Program-made: the position numbers and the translations under genes
From: Oscillospiraceae bacterium
GTDB lineage: Bacteria; Bacillota; Clostridia; Oscillospirales; CAG-272
Assembly (NCBI GenBank): GCA_015064445.1
Contig: SVSE01000009.1
Coordinates: forward strand, 1-42,500
Direction of reading: 5' to 3'
DNA length: 42,500 nucleotides
Notes under the pieces: model-generated
What the model saw: the letters and a program-made list of their open reading frames with translations, nothing else
Database searches by the model: none
What the model was told of the DNA's origin: nothing
Part shown: positions 39,748 to 42,500 of the stretch, in pieces
Layout: each line of letters begins with the position of its first letter
How positions within the stretch are numbered: position 1 is the first letter of the stretch

Positions 39748-40518
39748 TTATATTTCGATTTCCAAGCCATCATAGGCAACGTGCGCGCCCATTTCGCGAG
39801 CAATTTGCTCGGTTTTTTCGTGTGGTGCGTGCAGTGATGGGGCAAGGTGCGAGAAATACACCTTAGAGTGCTCATCAATTATATCAACGGTTTTAAGCGA
39901 GGGGAGCATTACGCGAAGCATTTTTATGCTATTATGCTCTCCTATTCGATAGTCTCCGTCGTAGTCGCCCATTGTGCAATCAAGCACAGCGAGGTCTAAT
40001 TTTCTTTTGTTTAAATGGTAATAGGTTGTGTTAAGAAGCCACGCGCCATCACAGCCATAAAATATGCTTTTGCCGTCCTTTTCAATCAAAAGATGCTGTG
40101 GACACGCGCTCTCGTCGTGATTCGCCCTCATTCCTGTAACGCTCACCCCACAAGGAAGCTCACACTTGGTATAAAGTGCCATTTTGTTTATCTTGACATT
40201 TGAAATTTCCAAGGAGCTCGCATCCTCACGAAGCCACAAATTGAGGGGAGTGTGTCTATTTTTTGCAATTTTTTCGATATTTTTAGGCTCGAAATGGTCG
40301 CAATGAAGGTGTGTTATAACAATGTCGGTTATATCATCATAGCACACGCCTGCAATATCAAGTGCATTTGGCGTATGAGTACCACAATCAACCAAAATAT
40401 GTCCGTCAATTAGCATAGAGGACGAGCGCCTTGCGTCAAGGTCAAATTTGTCCTTCAAATCGGTATCAAGCCTTGGCGAATAGTCATAGGCACAGGTGCC
40501 AAGAAACTTAATTTTCAT
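39748..40518 (-). CDS. MBL-fold metallo-hydrolase
   Basis: This 256-residue protein has the metallo-beta-lactamase metal motif VITHLHCDHFEP (H-x-H-x-D-H) and VDCGTHTP upstream. The third His is in GMRANHDESACPQHLL, the bridging Asp in FYGCDGAWLL, and the final His in VYFSHLAP. The layout resembles PhnP/RNase Z-like phosphodiesterases, but the substrate is not readable. Its ATG shares a base with the stop of the Nif3-like gene, so the two are translationally coupled. Confidence 0.88.
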   Translation of the reverse strand: MKIKFLGTCAYDYSPRLDTDLKDKFDLDARRSSSMLIDGHILVDCGTHTPNALDIAGVCYDDITDIVITHLHCDHFEPKNIEKIAKNRHTPLNLWLREDASSLEISNVKINKMALYTKCELPCGVSVTGMRANHDESACPQHLLIEKDGKSIFYGCDGAWLLNTTYYHLNKRKLDLAVLDCTMGDYDGDYRIGEHNSIKMLRVMLPSLKTVDIIDEHSKVYFSHLAPSLHAPHEKTEQIAREMGAHVAYDGLEIEI

Positions 40519-41288
40519 TAGTTATACACCTCTCCACATTCGATATAAATCGTTTCAAAAGGATATTTTGCCTTCATTTTTTCGGCGAGCAATCTCATAC
40601 CATCGCGCTCAGAGGCAACATGTCCCATTACCATAAGCGTTTTATTTATACCAAGCGCGCAGGCATCTCTTGCATATTCGGCAAGCTTCCATTCGCAAGC
40701 CTCGCCTGTCATTACAATTTCAATGCTCTCATCACAAAGAAGCTCAAAAACTCCACCTGGTGTGCCAAAGCAAGCGCCAAGTCTTTTTGATGGCTTGTTC
40801 TCCTCACCAGATATGCGAAGGTGCTTAATCCCAAGCTCCTCTCTCATAATTTTAGCAAGAGCGTTAGCTGTTATAGGCTCGTCACACTCGAAAACATAGG
40901 ATGCGCTATATGGTGTTCTCTTTATTTCGCCCTTGATGCCAAGATAATGCATTTCGCCCTCGGTTATCATATCGGCAACACGGTAATGCATATTGTCATG
41001 ATAGCGCCAAATAACGATTCCACTCTCCTCGATTAGCTGTTTTTTAGCCACAGTAACCGAAGTTTTTGGAATGTCGGTGTCCATATGGTCATAATATGTA
41101 GGCTCGTGCACGATGAGCATATCAACGCCCATTTCCTTTGCGCGCCTTACAACATCAACTGTGGCAAACATAGTAACGCCAACCCTTTTTATTTCCTTTT
41201 CTGCGTCGCCTGCCTTTATTGTATCGCAGGTAACCTCTGGGGCAAACGCGCCCTCGCAAAGCTCCTTTATAAGCTCACTTGCTTTCAT
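40518..41288 (-). CDS. Nif3-like dinuclear metal centre protein
   Basis: The start chosen is the ATG at 41288 (256 residues), with AAAGGAGAT upstream. The longer open frame runs back into an inverted-repeat element and has no site. Family phrases are GVTMFATVDVVRRAKEMGVD, LIVHEPTYYDH (metal His and Glu), WRYHDNMHY and the C-terminal MVMGHVASERDGM. Family knowledge: Nif3-like proteins bind two metals, form hexameric toroids and have been proposed to act as GTP cyclohydrolase-like enzymes, though the in vivo role is unsettled. It is the first gene of the operon with the MBL gene. I find no convincing promoter in its leader. Confidence 0.85.
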   Translation of the reverse strand: MKASELIKELCEGAFAPEVTCDTIKAGDAEKEIKRVGVTMFATVDVVRRAKEMGVDMLIVHEPTYYDHMDTDIPKTSVTVAKKQLIEESGIVIWRYHDNMHYRVADMITEGEMHYLGIKGEIKRTPYSASYVFECDEPITANALAKIMREELGIKHLRISGEENKPSKRLGACFGTPGGVFELLCDESIEIVMTGEACEWKLAEYARDACALGINKTLMVMGHVASERDGMRLLAEKMKAKYPFETIYIECGEVYN

Positions 41289-41470
41289 TTTTATCTCCTT
41301 TGAATGATTTGACGATACTATCGTCATGAATTGAATTGCCTTGTTATCCTTTGCGCCCGCAGGGCAATTCATTGTTGAATCTGTCGTTTGAGACAAACGA
41401 CACTTTCAACATAGGTCAAGACTCCAAAAGGTCTCAAAATCGGTCAAAAACGGGGGGTTGTAAGTACAAA
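41289..41470. repeat. Inverted-repeat-rich element in the leader of the Nif3-like gene
   Basis: Four hairpin arms follow one another. They are TGACGAT-ACT-ATCGTCA (about 41311-41327), GAATTGCC ... GGCAATTC (about 41332-41372, enclosing a CGCCCGCAGGGC core), and TGTTGAA ... TTCAACA enclosing GTCGTTTG-AGA-CAAACGAC (about 41373-41411). A looser AGACTCC ... GGTCT lies near 41418-41434. No gene is credible here. The nested symmetry is typical of small dispersed repeats (MITE/REP-like). TCGTTTG...CAAACGA also occurs in the element at 17532-17555. Confidence 0.55.
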
Positions 41471-41475
41471 AAGTC

Positions 41476-41946
41476 TCACTTTCCAGCAAATTCTTTTATC
41501 TTTTCAAGTAAAAACGAAAAATATTTGTGAGTACCTTGTTGATCTTCCACCACATAGAAAAGATTGTTTCTTGTAACAAAATAAAAGGAAGTGTCATCCA
41601 TTTTTTTCGCTTCAATTATGTAGGAATACTCAATACGAGTGTTGGATTCAACTTTAGCACTTGTTTGATTTACCATTATATGATCATCTTCAAATTGATA
41701 CTCTATTGTTTTATTAGGATTTTCTTGTAATTGTTTTTTTAGAGCTTCGGAAAGCTTTGATTTTCTGTTTTTTATTAATGCAAAAATCGCAACAAGTGAA
41801 AGTGCCAAGAAAAACATCCCGGCATAGAGCGTATGAAAGTTTTCGAGTAAGAAATCAGCTATGATTAAGCCAATACTTAACAGTCCTGTTAACAAGGCAT
41901 ATATCGAACTATTCCTTCTCCACTTTGCTGTATGAAACAAGTTCAT
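41476..41946 (-). CDS. YcxB-like small membrane protein, possibly 5'-truncated
   Basis: Read from the ATG at 41946 the product is 156 residues. A two-helix membrane hairpin (about 13-32 and 38-57) is followed by a soluble C-terminal domain, IEYQFEDDHIMVNQTSAKVE then YSYIIEAKKMDDTSFYFVTR. This is the layout of YcxB-family proteins (PF14317). The ATG lacks a ribosome site. In-frame codons upstream (WYTYELLLKM, to a TAG at 41977-41979) look like the usual YcxB N-terminus. I therefore infer that the first few residues and the start were lost at a junction. Base composition is more AT-rich than the chromosome to its left. Confidence 0.55.
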   Translation of the reverse strand: MNLFHTAKWRRNSSIYALLTGLLSIGLIIADFLLENFHTLYAGMFFLALSLVAIFALIKNRKSKLSEALKKQLQENPNKTIEYQFEDDHIMVNQTSAKVESNTRIEYSYIIEAKKMDDTSFYFVTRNNLFYVVEDQQGTHKYFSFLLEKIKEFAGK

Positions 41947-42202
41947 TTTTAATAATAGCTCGTAAGTGTACCACTTCTACCGAGGTGGTATATCCATCGG
42001 TCATAACCAAGTCGAAGAACAACGACCCCCAATCGGTGACCTCATCGTTTTCGTAGACATTCGCCTCGGCTTGTATTGTGATTCCGACCTCCTCCTCAAA
42101 GGTGTATTTCTTTGAGAAGTCATAGTCGTTGATGGTCGTGTAGTAGCCCCATTGGTCTCCAACGTTATTGTTGTAAATCATCGTGGCTGTACAGGTTACC
42201 AT
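41909..42202 (-). CDS. Unrecognised short frame, possible fragment of a secreted protein
   Basis: This 97-residue frame (ATMIYNNNVGDQWGYYTTIN, then FSKKYTFEEEVGITIQAEAN) reads like a strand-rich extracellular domain. It has no signal peptide, and its ATG lacks a clear ribosome site. It overlaps the frames on both sides by 38 bp. I infer a fragment and not a complete gene. Confidence 0.35.
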   Translation of the reverse strand: MVTCTATMIYNNNVGDQWGYYTTINDYDFSKKYTFEEEVGITIQAEANVYENDEVTDWGSLFFDLVMTDGYTTSVEVVHLRAIIKNELVSYSKVEKE

Positions 42203-42365
42203 AAACAGCCGATAACTGTGCTATTTCTTTGCCATAACGCTCTTTGATATCCGCTTTTAAATAATAAAAGTTTTTGCCGATTGCATCATCTTTCTCGCAG
42301 AAGAGCAAATTAATACTTGGGTCGGTAAAGATGTTTATGAGCTTGAAATCCCTCGCAAAATTCAA
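42165..42365 (-). CDS. Unrecognised short frame after the methyltransferase fragment
   Basis: This 66-residue frame (FARDFKLINIFTDPSINLLF ... YLKADIKERYGKEIAQLSAV) is protein-like. Its first possible start is a TTG overlapping the TGA of the upstream frame (TTGA). It may be a fragment joined by frameshift or rearrangement, or a coupled small gene. I recognise no family. Confidence 0.35.
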   Translation of the reverse strand: MNFARDFKLINIFTDPSINLLFCEKDDAIGKNFYYLKADIKERYGKEIAQLSAVYGNLYSHDDLQQ

Positions 42366-42500
42366 GGCTCCCCATACTGTATCTGTGTGTGTTGTTGCAT
42401 CGGCACATTTTCGATAATAACGAAAGAGGGCTGCAAAGCCTTTATGGCTTCGACCGCATAGTATATTAAATAATTTCGGGGGTCTAATGGGTCTTTCTTA
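42362..42500 (-). pseudogene. C5 cytosine DNA methyltransferase fragment (partial, runs off the window)
   Basis: The minus-strand frame entering from the right reads KKDPLDPRNYLIYYAVEAIK, then ALQPSFVIIENVPMQQHTQI, and stops with QYGEP at a TGA (42362-42364). 'P.N.L...........P.F...ENV' is motif IV region of C5 cytosine methyltransferases, where Glu-Asn-Val contacts the target cytosine. In the family the protein continues for more than 150 residues beyond this point (motifs VI-X), and none is seen in the 400 bp that follow. The gene is truncated here. The context suggests a phage or mobile-element remnant. Confidence 0.6.

Noticed and set aside
41909-42202. A single frameshift joining the 97-residue frame to the YcxB-like gene
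   Set aside because: The two parts differ in character (an extracellular-type strand domain versus the start of a membrane hairpin). The YcxB frame has its own plausible N-terminal residues upstream, so a junction of two genes fits better than one broken gene.
1-42500. CRISPR array, insertion sequence, rRNA genes or replication origin
   Set aside because: I saw no regularly spaced repeats, no transposase motifs, no rRNA sequence and no clustered DnaA boxes in either strand.

Overview
The window reads as chromosome of a low-to-mid GC, Gram-positive anaerobe of the Bacillota (class Clostridia), probably a gut lineage. The evidence is AGGAGG-type ribosome binding sites before nearly every gene, consensus housekeeping promoters with 17-bp spacers, a T-box leader on serS, a SipL-like DUF3794/LysM protein of spore-formers, Gram-positive lipoprotein signals, and the NifU-like/GGGtGRT gene pair. 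I cannot place it to genus. Most of the window is intact chromosomal sequence. The two ends, and a short scar at about 25.0-25.2 kb, hold gene fragments.

Layout. 1-0.6 kb: the tail of a plus-strand gene and a secreted protein that stops just as a BspA-like repeat begins. 0.8-3.1 kb: a Gfo/Idh/MocA oxidoreductase and an orphan sugar-ABC ATPase. 3.3-8.3 kb: a minus-strand operon of an RsuA-family pseudouridine synthase, two tandem PHP-domain paralogues and Tex. 8.5-11 kb: the Fe-S scaffold-like/GGGtGRT pair and a small membrane protein. 11-13.5 kb: a membrane-anchored zinc-ribbon/TPR/TIR/coiled-coil protein and a class 3 lipase. 13.6-17.3 kb: a polysaccharide deacetylase with a C-terminal extension, a lipoprotein and a divergent PlsC-like acyltransferase. 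17.4-17.8 kb: tRNA-Gln(CUG) followed by a repeat-like element carrying a partial copy of the tRNA 3' end. 17.9-21.2 kb: an Na+/alanine symporter and a GH127 arabinofuranosidase. 21.2-23.4 kb: a phosphoribosyltransferase and T-box-controlled serS. 23.4-25.2 kb: the SipL-like protein and the deletion scar. 25.2-30 kb: uvrB-uvrA. 30.2-32.3 kb: an anchored protein, yceD-rpmF and a small membrane protein. 32.3-35.3 kb: a polar amino-acid ABC operon ending in a NUDIX gene. 35.5-39.6 kb: a tightly overlapping six-gene operon (alkD-like, dut, histidine phosphatase, anchored lipocalin-like protein, ADP-ribose NUDIX, CPBP protease). 39.7-41.3 kb: Nif3-like and MBL genes behind an inverted-repeat-rich leader. 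41.5-42.5 kb: a mosaic of small or truncated frames, including a C5 cytosine methyltransferase fragment.

How the genes work together. Several units are readable as modules: nucleotide-pool and DNA hygiene (dut, NUDIX, AlkD-like, uvrBA), L-arabinofuranoside use (GH127), amino-acid uptake (AGCS symporter and the ABC operon), and ribosome biogenesis (yceD-rpmF, the RsuA-family enzyme).

The most unusual observation is that the amino-acid ABC solute-binding protein is circularly permuted: the segment that normally ends this family sits at its N-terminus, just after the lipobox. Its partner ATPase carries an extra Lys/Arg-rich insert. Other points worth a second look are the TIR protein, the uncharacterised scaffold/GGGtGRT pair, the archaeal-like SerRS under a T-box, the tRNA-linked repeat, and a very uniform promoter form (TTGACN, 17 bp, TGATAAAAT).
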